Of a stretch of 42,735 nt of DNA, positions 23,455-32,185 are shown in pieces. The DNA comes from Pectinatus sp. (GTDB taxonomy: Bacteria > Bacillota > Negativicutes > Selenomonadales > Selenomonadaceae). Location of the stretch: positions 1 through 42,735 of the forward strand of contig JAHHSR010000012.1 in NCBI GenBank assembly GCA_020025075.1, read 5' to 3'. Position 1 is the stretch's first letter; each line of letters opens with the position of its first letter. Made by a program: the position numbers and the translations under genes. The notes beneath the pieces are model-generated. The model saw nothing but the letters and a program-made list of their open reading frames with translations. It was not told the DNA's origin and did not search any database.

Positions 23455-23473
23455 CGGCTATATCAATCCTTTC

Positions 23474-24607
23474 TTATTTCTTTTCTTCCTGGCTTACATT
23501 ATCGGCAGCCTGCTTTGCAACAGCTTCCTTGCGTTCACGGCGTTCTTTGGCATCGCGCTTTTTCTTCTGGATAGTCGAAGTTGCCATATGCGCGGTGATG
23601 CCTACGGCCATAGCGCCGGTTGCAAAGGCGCCCATTTTGTCGATGTTGCCAAGCTGAATGCCGGCGTATACGGGCAGGCGGGAATAAAGCGGGCCATTAT
23701 CCCAGAAATTTTTGGCCGTGCAGCCGATGCACGGATAGCCGGACTGAACGGGATAGGACATCCCCTGCCACCAGCGCAAGCTGCCACAAGACGAATACGT
23801 TTCCGGTCCGCGGCAGCCTAACTTGTAAAGGCACCAGCCAGCCTTTGCCCCTTCATCGTCAAAGCTATTGGCAAACATGCCAGCATTAAAGAAGGCACGG
23901 CGATAGCAGGTGTCGTGGATGCGGTTGCCGAAAAATTGCGTCGGACAATCGCGGCTGTCAAGCGGCGGTATGCTGCCAAACATCGTATAGTAGGCGAGAA
24001 CACCGGTCATTACTTCCGGAATGGGTGGACAGCCCGGTACTTTGATAATCGGCTTATTATTGATAATATCATCAATTTCTACCGATTGGGTCGGATTCGG
24101 GCGAGCAGCCTGAATACCACCCCAAGACGAGCAGGAGCCATAGGTGATAATGGCTTTGGCGCCAGCAGCGAGCGTCTTTAGGCGGTCGAGGAAATTTTCG
24201 CCGCCAATCATGCAGTAGCCGCCATCGGCACTAGTAGGCACGGCACCTTCAACGGCGAGAAAATAATTGCCATAGTTGGCCTTGACAACCTCATTGAGAT
24301 GGTTTTCAAACGGTTCGCCCTGAGCTGCGGCGAGCGTATCGTCGTATTCAAGCGAAATCATGTTGATGAGTACGTCCGTCGGCAAAGGCGAAGCAGAGCG
24401 GATAAATGATTCCGTGCAGCCTGTGCATTCCATGCCGTGCAGCCAAATTACTACCGGCAGCCTTTTTTCCGCTGCCTCAACAACATCAGACAGCATCGAA
24501 GGTGATAAGCCGAGCATTGCCGTCATGGCCGTGCAGGTCTTTATGAAGCTTCTGCGGCTCATACCTTTTTTCTGATACATGTCCCATATGGAAGTATAAC
24601 GTTCCAT
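23474..24607 (-). CDS. hyaA: [NiFe] hydrogenase small subunit, Tat-exported
   Basis: 377 residues. A twin-arginine signal SRRSFIKT (17-24) precedes a hydrophobic stretch. The mature part begins with the proximal cluster motif MECTGCTES (Cys61, Cys64) and continues with GSCSSWGG, VPGCPP and later cysteine clusters (CRGPETYSSCG, CIGC). A C-terminal membrane helix (about 331-350) and a charged cytoplasmic tail follow. The second residue between the first two cysteines is Gly, not Cys, so it lacks the extra cysteine of O2-tolerant enzymes. I start at 24607 with GAGGAGG 6 nt upstream. It is the first gene of the cluster. Confidence 0.96.
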   Translation of the reverse strand: MERYTSIWDMYQKKGMSRRSFIKTCTAMTAMLGLSPSMLSDVVEAAEKRLPVVIWLHGMECTGCTESFIRSASPLPTDVLINMISLEYDDTLAAAQGEPFENHLNEVVKANYGNYFLAVEGAVPTSADGGYCMIGGENFLDRLKTLAAGAKAIITYGSCSSWGGIQAARPNPTQSVEIDDIINNKPIIKVPGCPPIPEVMTGVLAYYTMFGSIPPLDSRDCPTQFFGNRIHDTCYRRAFFNAGMFANSFDDEGAKAGWCLYKLGCRGPETYSSCGSLRWWQGMSYPVQSGYPCIGCTAKNFWDNGPLYSRLPVYAGIQLGNIDKMGAFATGAMAVGITAHMATSTIQKKKRDAKERRERKEAVAKQAADNVSQEEKK

Positions 24608-24621
24608 GGTATTCCTCCTCA

Positions 24622-24645
24622 GCAAACAGTATTTGACATGTTTGC
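24622..24645 (-). promoter_or_regulatory. Inverted repeat just upstream of the hyaA ribosome-binding site
   Basis: GCAAAC (24622-24627) and GTTTGC (24640-24645) with a 12-nt loop. In the leader RNA the stem ends three bases before GAGGAGG, so it could modulate initiation, or as DNA be a regulator site. Confidence 0.35.
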
Positions 24646-24737
24646 GAACACTACTTAGCGGAAAAACCCGCTCAGTCTGCCCGCAGGGCTGTCAAACGCC
24701 CTAAAAATCCCCAATTACTTTAATCAGTTCCCCACCT

Positions 24738-24767
24738 ATTATATGCTCCATTTATTTTTCACGTCAA
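24738..24767 (-). promoter_or_regulatory. Promoter of the hydrogenase cluster
   Basis: TTGACG (24767-24762), 18-nt spacer, TATAAT (24743-24738). Predicted start near 24731, leaving a ~120-nt leader with small hairpins. I see no known metal riboswitch in it. Confidence 0.7.
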
Positions 24768-24897
24768 GCTGAAAAAATTCTATTTATAATTACTTGCATT
24801 TGGAATAAATAATTTTTAGGGAATGATTTTTTCGAGATGTTGTCTTTTATGTTCGGCAAAGGGAAGCAAAAAACCTGCTTTTAGCAAGAGCTTTCGC

Positions 24898-24935
24898 AAA
24901 AAAAGCAGGCGGACCCCCTAGGAGCGCCCGCCTGC
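24898..24935 (-). terminator. Intrinsic terminator after the desulfoferrodoxin gene
   Basis: GCAGGCGG (24905-24912 on plus) pairs with CCGCCTGC (24928-24935); on the minus strand the stem is followed by seven T (24904-24898). Confidence 0.85.
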
Positions 24936-24944
24936 AAAACCAGC

Positions 24945-25388
24945 TTATCTTTTTACTTCCGTGAGCCAAAGGCCGTGCAGGTTGCAATAAGCGTAAACTT
25001 TGGCATGTAAGGTCTTGCCGACATTAAATTCCACTACCGGCTCATCACCCGGCTCAAAGCAGCTGCGCTGCTCGGTGTCGCCATAAAGGATTGTCACCCA
25101 TTCGATATGGTGCTCATCTGTCATCGGGTGCAGCTTGCTGCCAACCCTGACAATGAGCTTATCGCCATCAAATCTCGCCTCGGGCAAATGCTTTTCAGCA
25201 GACGCTTCTTCCGTATTGGCCCTGATGAGGCGCATCGGTTTTTCGCAGCAGATGAGATGCGCATCAGCAACGGTGAGATTTCGCGTATAACCTTGACCAT
25301 CTTCATGCAGGGTACGCTTGCCAATATCGAGTACTTCAAGAACATAGCCACAAAGGTCGCACTTATAAAGCAGTAAATGTTTTTCCAT
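24945..25388 (-). CDS. dfx: Desulfoferrodoxin (two-iron superoxide reductase)
   Basis: 147 residues. The N-terminal desulforedoxin domain has CDLC and CC (YKCDLCGYVLEV, ICCEKPM), the four Cys of the FeS4 centre. The C-terminal domain has EKHLP, GSKLHPMTDEHHIEWV and YCNLHGLW, giving the His4-Cys catalytic iron site that reduces superoxide to peroxide without making O2. I start at 25388, preceded by AAGGGGGA; a longer frame runs back into dhaM. It stands alone between dhaM and a strong terminator and fits protection of an O2-sensitive anaerobe. Confidence 0.94.
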   Translation of the reverse strand: MEKHLLLYKCDLCGYVLEVLDIGKRTLHEDGQGYTRNLTVADAHLICCEKPMRLIRANTEEASAEKHLPEARFDGDKLIVRVGSKLHPMTDEHHIEWVTILYGDTEQRSCFEPGDEPVVEFNVGKTLHAKVYAYCNLHGLWLTEVKR

Positions 25389-25422
25389 AAAAATCCCCCT
25401 TTTATTTTGAAACAATCTATCG

Positions 25423-25818
25423 CTAGCAAATCTTTTCAATCTGCCGCGCCGCCTGGGCAGCAGCGACTACCTTTTGCAGGCTGCTGCCAAAAGAAGCCTC
25501 GACAGCAGCACTCACTGCCCCTTCAACAATGGGAGCGTCCGCCAAGATGACGCGCTGCGATAAATCGCTGTCAAGCATTTCCTTTACTAGACCGACACTC
25601 ATAACGGCGCTGCCTAAATCGGCAAGGACCACGACGCCATCGCCCATGTCGGCTTTTTCTATCACTTTTTGTATAGCCACGGGGTTCGTTCCCAATGAGC
25701 CATCAGATGTGCCGCCGACAGCAAAAAACCTTTCGTGGTCGCGTACCATCTGGTCGACCAAGTCTTTTATTCCTGCCGCAATTTTGGCACTGTGCGAAAC
25801 AATAACTATTCCTACCAT
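25423..25818 (-). CDS. dhaM: Dihydroxyacetone kinase phosphotransfer subunit DhaM
   Basis: 131 residues, a single EIIA-mannose-like domain: MVGIVIVSHSAKIAAGIKDL with the phosphorylatable His9, then VADLGSAVMSV-like (VLADLGSAVMSVG) and a C-terminal helix. It relays phosphate from HPr to DhaL-bound ADP. It lacks the extra HPr and EI domains of E. coli DhaM, as usual in Firmicutes. The start is uncertain because no clear SD exists; ATG at 25818 opens with the family signature. Follows dhaL. Confidence 0.92.
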   Translation of the reverse strand: MVGIVIVSHSAKIAAGIKDLVDQMVRDHERFFAVGGTSDGSLGTNPVAIQKVIEKADMGDGVVVLADLGSAVMSVGLVKEMLDSDLSQRVILADAPIVEGAVSAAVEASFGSSLQKVVAAAQAARQIEKIC

Positions 25819-25922
25819 ATAAATCATGCTGCCCAAATGCCGCGCGGCATTTTTGCAGGTCGGCAGCAACCTACACCTTCTTTTTAAACTATTGTCACTT
25901 CGGGTCCTGCTTACCGAGCCTA

Positions 25923-26546
25923 TCAGCCCCGTACAGAAGCGACGAATTTATCCAGCGTCTGCAAGATGAGCGCACTAGAAGCTGCTCCAGGGTCAATGTG
26001 ACCTATGCTACGCTCGCCCAGATAGCTGGCGCGCCCTTTGCGGGCCAAAAGGTTTTTGGTCCTTTCGGAGCCAGCTTGCGCGCCAAGCGCTGCGGCATGA
26101 AGCGCCTCATAAAGCGAGGAGCCGCCGCGCAAGGCTTCCGCAAAAGCCTCTTTAGCAGGCAGCAGAGCATCGAGCATGGTCTTATCACCCTTTTCAGCCT
26201 TGCCGCGGTCCTTTATCCCCTTGATGACCGCGTCAAACATTATTTCGACATTATCAGGCGAAAAGCCGTTTTTGGCGACTTCTGCCAAGCGAATAAAGGC
26301 CGTGCCATAAAGCGGGCCTGATGCACCGCCCACCGTCGACATAAGGCATACGCCAACCGTCTTTAAAATTTCTGCCGGCGCCGTATCATCGGCAAGCGGT
26401 GAAAGCTTTGCCGTAACGCTTTCAAAGCCGCGTGCCATATTAATGCCGTGGTCGCCATCGCCAATGGCACGGTCAAGGTCGGTCAGTTGGTCCTTGTGGG
26501 CGATAACTGTCGCCGCAATTTGTAAAATTATCTCTTTTGCGTGCAA
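25923..26546 (-). CDS. dhaL: Dihydroxyacetone kinase ADP-binding subunit DhaL
   Basis: 207 residues, all-helical. The nucleotide/Mg2+ site is recognised by DRAIGDGDHGINMARGF, with STVGGASGPLYGTAF and GDKTMLDALLPA further on, and the C-terminal GRASYLGERSIGHIDPGA loop. It transfers phosphate from its ADP/ATP cofactor to dihydroxyacetone bound on DhaK. Starts 12 nt after dhaK. Confidence 0.96.
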   Translation of the reverse strand: MHAKEIILQIAATVIAHKDQLTDLDRAIGDGDHGINMARGFESVTAKLSPLADDTAPAEILKTVGVCLMSTVGGASGPLYGTAFIRLAEVAKNGFSPDNVEIMFDAVIKGIKDRGKAEKGDKTMLDALLPAKEAFAEALRGGSSLYEALHAAALGAQAGSERTKNLLARKGRASYLGERSIGHIDPGAASSALILQTLDKFVASVRG

Positions 26547-26558
26547 AAAAATTCCCCC

Positions 26559-27554
26559 TTAGCGCCGTGTGAAAGCCGGCGTATCAGCCGGCGCTTCCAG
26601 CAATTCTTCCAGCTCGTCGTCAAGCTTCAAAAGGCTTATCGAAAAACCGGCCATTTCCAAAGAAGTCATGTAGTTGCCAACCTGGCTAGCGACAATTTCA
26701 ATGCCGCGCTCTTTTAGATATGAAGCGGCCTTTTTGGCTACAATATACTGCTCCATAAGTGGCGTAGCGCCAAGCCCATTGATGAGCAGAGCTACACGAC
26801 TGCCCTCAGAAAAAATGCCTTCGTCCATAATCTTATCCAAAAGCGCCGCCGTTATTTCATCGGCTTTTTGCAGCGGAGCGCGATGCGTGCCCGGCTCGCC
26901 GTGAATACCAATGCCAATTTCCATTTCGTCATCTTTTAATTCAAAGCTGGGCTTGCCCGCTTCCGGCACTGCACACGGCTCAATGGCCATGCCCATCGAG
27001 CGGACATTGGCAATGACCTTTTGTGCTACGCGCTTTACTTCTGCAAGACTTTTTCCCTTTTCGGCCATGGCACCGGCTATCTTATGCACGAAGAGCGTAC
27101 CGGCAATGCCGCGCCGGCCAATCGACCATGTGCTGTTGGCGACCGCGACATCATCAGCGACGATGACCTTTTCGATTTTAATCCCATCGGCCTGAGCCAG
27201 TTCTGCCGCCATGTCAAAATTCATATCGTCGCCACTGTAATTCTTGACGATGAGCAAAACGCCGTGCCCCGTATCGACGGCTTTTATCGCCTCATAAATC
27301 TGGTCGGGCGTCGGCGAAGTAAAGACGGCGCCCGATACGGCAGCATCGAGCATGCCATAGCCGACGTAGCCGCCGTGCGCCGGCTCATGGCCACTGCCAC
27401 CGCCGCTAACAAGGCAGACCTTATCTTTTTTGGGCTGGGCACGAATAAGAACATTAAAGCCTAAAAGCTTTTTGACATAGCGTGGCTGAACGGCGGCCAT
27501 GCCTTCGAGCATTTCACTTACGACATCAGCTGGTGCATTAATGATTTTTTTCAT
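26559..27554 (-). CDS. dhaK: Dihydroxyacetone kinase substrate-binding subunit DhaK
   Basis: 331 residues. It binds dihydroxyacetone covalently through a hemiaminal to the His in GIGIHGEPGTHR (residue ~218); SGGGSGHEPAHGGYVG and KNYSGDDMNFDMA complete the site. I start at 27554, with GGGGG 7 nt before the ATG; the frame to 27638 adds 28 unrelated residues. First gene of dhaKLM, which together feed dihydroxyacetone phosphate into glycolysis. Confidence 0.96.
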   Translation of the reverse strand: MKKIINAPADVVSEMLEGMAAVQPRYVKKLLGFNVLIRAQPKKDKVCLVSGGGSGHEPAHGGYVGYGMLDAAVSGAVFTSPTPDQIYEAIKAVDTGHGVLLIVKNYSGDDMNFDMAAELAQADGIKIEKVIVADDVAVANSTWSIGRRGIAGTLFVHKIAGAMAEKGKSLAEVKRVAQKVIANVRSMGMAIEPCAVPEAGKPSFELKDDEMEIGIGIHGEPGTHRAPLQKADEITAALLDKIMDEGIFSEGSRVALLINGLGATPLMEQYIVAKKAASYLKERGIEIVASQVGNYMTSLEMAGFSISLLKLDDELEELLEAPADTPAFTRR

Positions 27555-27648
27555 GACGTTACCCCCATTGAAAGAAAAACGACAAATGATTTTCTCGAGG
27601 AAAAGTGCGTCTCGGAGCCAAAGGGCAATTCTTAGCATCCATATCTAT

Positions 27649-27677
27649 ATTATATTTCAAAAAATACTTCTTTTCCA
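27649..27677 (-). promoter_or_regulatory. Probable promoter of dhaKLM
   Basis: TGGAAA (27677-27672), 17-nt spacer, TATAAT (27654-27649). Predicted leader about 88 nt. The rest of the 262-nt gap up to 27816 holds only a GCGGCGAG/CTCGCCGC hairpin (27790-27809) after glpC. Confidence 0.5.
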
Positions 27678-27789
27678 CACTTTTTCCAAGATATTTGGTA
27701 AATTTATTCGTAATTATTGTTTAATTTTAAATTTTTCGACTTAATTTGGCAAAAATGGGCAGGCATTGCTGTCTGTCCATTGGCATGCG

Positions 27790-27809
27790 CGGCGAGAAAA
27801 CTCGCCGCC
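27790..27809 (-). terminator. Hairpin after glpC, probable terminator or 3' stabiliser
   Basis: GCGGCGAG and CTCGCCGC (8 bp, 4-nt loop) lie 7 nt after the glpC stop. No T-run follows directly; the T-rich ATTTTTGCC comes ~35 nt later. Termination is plausible but not clear. Confidence 0.4.
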
Positions 27810-27816
27810 TATAACC

Positions 27817-29019
27817 TTATAAGCCGTACGCCTTGCGCAATACGGTAAGCGGATGGATGGCTTCCACGCCCGTACCATGCTTTATCTGCATGCGGCAAGT
27901 GCCACATTCGCAAACGACCTTTTCGGCACCGGATTTTTTGATGCGATTAAATAGCTTTGAACCGACTTTCATTGCTACTTCGTATTTATCTGCCTTATAG
28001 CCGTAGCTACCGGAAATACCGCAGCAGCCTGCATCGGCTTCTTCAATATTGACGCTGGGCACAAGCGGCAAAATTTCCATTGTCGGACGGCCGATTGACT
28101 GTACCTTGAGATGGCACGGTGCATGGTAGATATATTTTTTATTCAATGCCTTGAAATCGGTCTTTAATTCACCCATTTCGTAAAGGCGTTCCAGATATTC
28201 AATCGAATCGTACATGTGGGCAGCATAATCGGACATCTGCGCAAAGTCAAATAATTCTTGGTACTCCTGCTTGAGCATTAGGCCACAGCTCGTGCAGGCC
28301 GTAATGATATCGTAGCCCTTGTCCACCCATTGCTTCAAAAGCTTGACATTTTTTTCCGCATTCTTTCGAGCATCATCTATATAGCCGCCCGAAACCATCG
28401 GCGAACCGCAGCAGACGAAGCGCTCATCTGTCGCCACTTCAATGCCATTATGCTGGTAAACCTTGACGAGGTCAACGCCGACATTGGGCTGGTTGTAGTT
28501 GATGAAGCAGCCGGAAAAGAAGACGACCTTGCGCTTGCCGTGTGTCTGCTTAATCTTTTTAAACTTACTCAAAAACGACTCGCTGGCGTATTTGGGCAAT
28601 TCCTGCTTTTCGGCAATTCCCATCGAGCCGAGCATGCCGATGCTCTTGCCGATGGCCGCGCCGAGATTGGCAAAGGTAGCGCCGAGTGGCAACGAGGTGA
28701 TGAGTTTGCCCATTTTTTCGCTGTGAGCAAGCATATCGTCGGCTTTTGACTTACGCGGATGCTTTTTGTAGTACTCATTCTTAGCCAGCATATTCAAAGT
28801 GGAAATTGGCACGCCGGAAGGACAGGCCATATCACAGTTTTTGCAGTTGGAGCAATAATCCAGCATGGGGTCATCATCGGAAACGAGCTTGCGCAAGCGC
28901 GTCAAGGCCGGACCGGTCATCTTCGGGCCGCGGAACTTTCTCGTCGCTGCCGTCACCGGGCAAACCGTAAGGCAGATTGTACAAGCCGTACATTTATCTG
29001 GGTCGATTACATGGCGCAT
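27817..29019 (-). CDS. glpC: Anaerobic glycerol-3-phosphate dehydrogenase subunit C
   Basis: 400 residues. Two N-terminal [4Fe-4S] motifs (CTACTICLTVCP, CSNCKNCDMACP) are followed by two CCG-type domains (FFSGCFINYNQP ... CCGSPMVSGG, and HAPCHLKVQ ... CCGISGSYG). The layout matches GlpC and relatives that anchor the dehydrogenase and pass electrons to quinone. SD GAGGAGG precedes the ATG, which lies 5 nt after the glpB stop. Confidence 0.95.
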   Translation of the reverse strand: MRHVIDPDKCTACTICLTVCPVTAATRKFRGPKMTGPALTRLRKLVSDDDPMLDYCSNCKNCDMACPSGVPISTLNMLAKNEYYKKHPRKSKADDMLAHSEKMGKLITSLPLGATFANLGAAIGKSIGMLGSMGIAEKQELPKYASESFLSKFKKIKQTHGKRKVVFFSGCFINYNQPNVGVDLVKVYQHNGIEVATDERFVCCGSPMVSGGYIDDARKNAEKNVKLLKQWVDKGYDIITACTSCGLMLKQEYQELFDFAQMSDYAAHMYDSIEYLERLYEMGELKTDFKALNKKYIYHAPCHLKVQSIGRPTMEILPLVPSVNIEEADAGCCGISGSYGYKADKYEVAMKVGSKLFNRIKKSGAEKVVCECGTCRMQIKHGTGVEAIHPLTVLRKAYGL

Positions 29020-29024
29020 TAATA

Positions 29025-30290
29025 TTAATCCTCCTCACAAAATGCGGCTACGGCTTTATAAGCCGTCGTCAAGGCAACGCCGTTGCCGGATTTTTCATAG
29101 CAAAAATCATAGCCGGAAAGGCTGCGGCCGATGACCTTAACATTTGATGCCACCTTTTTGCCCGCAGACAGCGGGGCAAGCGTTTCATCAACCGAAACGC
29201 CGTATTGGGCAAAAATTTGTTTTTGGTTATCAAAGAGTTTTTTGTGAGACCATTGTGTCTGCACGCGGGGCACTTCGATGTCGATATTCAAAATCGGCTC
29301 TTTCATCTGGCCAATGAACGTCTTTAGGCCGCCGCCGTAAACGCCGCCCGTGGCAATGATAAACTGGTCGGCATAGAATTTTCTCTTGCGGTCAAAGCCC
29401 TCCGTAATTACGGCTTCGCAGCGACCATCGACTATTTCAGCGCCAACGACACGTGCCTTTTCAATAATCTGCACGCTGTGCTTTTTGGCGTAGGCACGCA
29501 GCATCTTGTCGAGGCGAAGGCCCGTAACGGCAGGCGGTATTGAAGATACTTCGACGATGGAGCAGCCGAGCGCCTGATGGAGCTTGTCGTACACTTCGTA
29601 ATTGGGCTCAAGTCCCAAAACGGGCGGCAAAACAATCGCCGTATCCGCATCAACCTTATCTTTAACCTGGCTGATGAATGAAGCTTGGCCTTCCGGCGTT
29701 TCGAGCCAGCGGGCCACATCCATGGCATTTATATCACGCAAATCCTTGCCGTATTCAAAATTGAGGGCAACGATATGCTCGGAAATTGTACGGCTTTCAC
29801 CCAAGCGCTTGGTAAAGTTTTTGACGACCATGTGCGCATAAAAATCCTTCATCGTATCGAAGCCCACGACGAGAATTTTCTTGCTGGCGAGTAAAGCCTT
29901 GGCATCCATACTCTTAGGAACAAGGCAGCTCGGCTTGAAATTGCCGATGGCGGTAGGCACCCAAACATTTTCCTCCGGCGTGCCAAGGTAGGGATAGCCG
30001 CAGGATTTAGCAATTTCCAAAAATTCCGTGATGGCGCGCTTGACAACAGCAGAGCCCCCTACCTTCTGGTACGGGTGTTGCGCAGCAATTTTATCAATGC
30101 CTACAAGGGGATTAGCGCAGAATTTGCCGTCATCACCATAGCCTAAAAGGTCGACAATGCCGCCGGCAATGGCAAGCGTGCCGGCACCATATGAGAGTAT
30201 TTGAACTTTCTTGCCGCGGCTTGCCGCCACACAAGCAGCAAAAAGGCCGGAAAGGCCGCAGCCGACGATAATCATATCCGTTTTTTTCAT
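29025..30290 (-). CDS. glpB: Anaerobic glycerol-3-phosphate dehydrogenase subunit B
   Basis: 421 residues. Flavoprotein with an N-terminal dinucleotide-binding motif MIIVGCGLSGLFAACVA and IATGGVYGGGL further on. GlpB bridges electrons from the catalytic subunit GlpA to GlpC. Its ATG overlaps the glpA stop by 4 nt, and glpC follows within 6 nt, the classical glpABC arrangement. Confidence 0.94.
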   Translation of the reverse strand: MKKTDMIIVGCGLSGLFAACVAASRGKKVQILSYGAGTLAIAGGIVDLLGYGDDGKFCANPLVGIDKIAAQHPYQKVGGSAVVKRAITEFLEIAKSCGYPYLGTPEENVWVPTAIGNFKPSCLVPKSMDAKALLASKKILVVGFDTMKDFYAHMVVKNFTKRLGESRTISEHIVALNFEYGKDLRDINAMDVARWLETPEGQASFISQVKDKVDADTAIVLPPVLGLEPNYEVYDKLHQALGCSIVEVSSIPPAVTGLRLDKMLRAYAKKHSVQIIEKARVVGAEIVDGRCEAVITEGFDRKRKFYADQFIIATGGVYGGGLKTFIGQMKEPILNIDIEVPRVQTQWSHKKLFDNQKQIFAQYGVSVDETLAPLSAGKKVASNVKVIGRSLSGYDFCYEKSGNGVALTTAYKAVAAFCEED

Positions 30291-31894
30291 TTTATTTCTT
30301 CCACCCCGGTCAGATTTAATGCCGCGTCATAAATAGCACGCGTCAATTCAGTATCGCGCAGCATATTCCCCCACAGGACGGGACGAATCCCCTTCCAGCG
30401 CGTTTCCAAAAATTCCTTGAATAGTTCAACGGTATCCTTGGCCCAAGGCACGCCCTTTCTGTCGACTGCACCGACACTGCGATAAGCGCAGAAAGTCCCT
30501 TGGCAGGTGCCCATGCCCAGTCTTGTGCGGCGGCGAATGTCGCTCACCGTATGGCTTGTCGGCTCAGAAGCGATTTCTTCCACTTCCGCCAAAGTAACAT
30601 TTTCACATTCGCAGACGAGTTCTTTTTCTTCTGGGCTCTTTTCCATGCGCTCTAAGACGCGCTCAAGCTTTTCATTGCCAAGGCGAGAAGCTGCAAGCTC
30701 TGCACCATAGCTCGGGAAGAGGCGCTTAGCGCGACCCATGAGTTCAGGTGTCGGGTCCGGCACGAGGTCTTCTTCTGCCGTGCGGCATTTTTCGTTGACG
30801 CCAAGTTGACCGGCAACAATATCGACAACCTTTTCAGCCATGAGGCGATAAGTCGTAAATTTACCGCCACAGACGCTCATGAAATGCTTAATGCCGTCAT
30901 GGGCATGGTCTAAGGTTACAAAACCGCGCGAAGCGTTACGTCCCTTGGCATTGGGGTCGGCACTATAAAGGGGACGCGTGCCGGCAAAGACGCGCAAGAT
31001 ACGGTAATCGTAAATATCTTCAAAGGTAACCTGGCCGATTTTGAGCATTGCTTCTACTTCTGCCGTCTCCGTGCTCGTATCGTCAGGCGCACTATCAATT
31101 GAGCTTGTGCCCAAGATGGTGATAGAGCCATGCGGCACGAAAATATCCGCATCAGAAGATTTATGCAGGCGATGAATGACGCGCTGACAAAGGCGATGGT
31201 TAAAGGCGATGAGCGTTCCCTTGCTGGGCTTGACGTTGACTGTAAGGCCCGCCATATGTGCCACTTCACCGGCAAACGAACCGGCCGCGCTGATGACGAA
31301 ATCGCAAGCGATATTTTCTTCTTGGCCCGTCCAGCGGTCACGCACCTTGACGCCACAGACGAGACCATTTTCTACTTCGATGCCGATGACTTCTGTATAG
31401 GTCCTAAACTGGCCGCCGTATCTTTGAGCGGAGGCGACCGTCTGCCACAAAAGGCGGAAACCATCGACTGCAGCGCCCGGGCAGCGATAGGCCGAAACAA
31501 TCTTGCGACTCAAATTGGGTTCTAGGCGAAAGGCTTCGTCCATCGTAATGGGAATGGCGCTGATACCACATTCCTTACAAGATTTTACCCACTCTTGTTC
31601 ATATTCTTCACTATCTTCCGGCGCACGAACAAAAATACTTTCCGTAGCTTCGACGCAGTGCCTGCCAATGCGGCGCAAAATGGTATTTTCCTCGATACAT
31701 TCGCGCGCTGCTTCTTTGTCCTTTACGGCATAGCGACCGCCGCTGTGCAAAAGACCATGAAAGCGTGAACTAGTCCAATAGCCAAGGTCATCGCGCTCGA
31801 CCAGAATTGCCTTGATGCCACGCATCGAGAGGTCACGCAAGATGCCGACACCGGTGACGCCGCCGCCGATGACTACTACAGTTGTTTTTAACAC
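30287..31894 (-). CDS. glpA: Anaerobic glycerol-3-phosphate dehydrogenase subunit A
   Basis: 535 residues from a GTG start. It oxidises sn-glycerol-3-phosphate to dihydroxyacetone phosphate. FAD site VVVIGGGVTGVGILRDLSMR at the N-terminus, RFHGLLHSGGRY and GGKFTTYRLMAE, then a C-terminal [2Fe-2S]-like domain (CECENVT ... CQGTFC). I choose GTG at 31894 because GAGGGGG lies 9 nt upstream and the FAD motif follows directly; the frame to 31936 has no SD. It has a long structured leader (see 31981-32075). Confidence 0.95.
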   Translation of the reverse strand: MLKTTVVVIGGGVTGVGILRDLSMRGIKAILVERDDLGYWTSSRFHGLLHSGGRYAVKDKEAARECIEENTILRRIGRHCVEATESIFVRAPEDSEEYEQEWVKSCKECGISAIPITMDEAFRLEPNLSRKIVSAYRCPGAAVDGFRLLWQTVASAQRYGGQFRTYTEVIGIEVENGLVCGVKVRDRWTGQEENIACDFVISAAGSFAGEVAHMAGLTVNVKPSKGTLIAFNHRLCQRVIHRLHKSSDADIFVPHGSITILGTSSIDSAPDDTSTETAEVEAMLKIGQVTFEDIYDYRILRVFAGTRPLYSADPNAKGRNASRGFVTLDHAHDGIKHFMSVCGGKFTTYRLMAEKVVDIVAGQLGVNEKCRTAEEDLVPDPTPELMGRAKRLFPSYGAELAASRLGNEKLERVLERMEKSPEEKELVCECENVTLAEVEEIASEPTSHTVSDIRRRTRLGMGTCQGTFCAYRSVGAVDRKGVPWAKDTVELFKEFLETRWKGIRPVLWGNMLRDTELTRAIYDAALNLTGVEEIK

Positions 31895-31980
31895 GATATT
31901 TATCCCCCTCAAAATTACAGAAAAACGTCTCTGCAAATATCACAAAAGATCAAACAATTTACAAATTTAATTGACTATGA

Positions 31981-32075
31981 GGCCGCCACGGTTAACACCG
32001 TTCATTATCAAGATACACCTTATTGCAAAAATCAGCAAGCATACCGCCCAAAATGGCGGCGTCCCCTTTGATAAT
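31981..32075 (-). ncRNA. Candidate structured leader (three-way junction) of glpABC
   Basis: In minus-strand RNA, ATTATCAA (32075-32068) pairs with TTGATAAT (32011-32004), closing a 72-nt domain with two internal hairpins: CCGCC/GGCGG (32059-32055 with 32048-32044) and TTGC/GCAA (32038-32035 with 32026-32023). Just downstream an ACGGT/ACCGT hairpin (32001-31997 with 31992-31988) follows, then GGCGGC (31987-31982), which could pair with GCCGCC (32060-32055) instead. It matches no riboswitch class I recognise. Confidence 0.35.
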
Positions 32076-32134
32076 CGCAGATTTTCTGCTGCTTCTGCCC
32101 GCAAAATTGGTGCAGAATTTATATACGGTTTATG

Positions 32135-32163
32135 ATTATAGCAAATTAATAATTTTTTCACAA
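32135..32163 (-). promoter_or_regulatory. Promoter of glpABC
   Basis: TTGTGA (32163-32158), 17-nt spacer, TATAAT (32140-32135). It puts the transcript start near 32128 and gives glpA an unusually long leader of about 234 nt. Confidence 0.65.
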
Positions 32164-32185
32164 TATCTTTTTTCAAGCGATAAAA

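Noticed and set aside
27756..27785. ATGGGCAGGC ... GTCTGTCCAT hairpin between dhaK and glpC
   Set aside because: The stem is good only in plus-strand RNA with G-U pairs; no plus-strand gene precedes it and no T-run follows. In the transcribed minus strand it has two mismatches.
31980..32130. A T-box in the glpA leader (because of a GGTG...ACCG-like stretch)
   Set aside because: No T-box consensus or specifier stem, no antiterminator bulge, and the gene is not an amino-acid gene.
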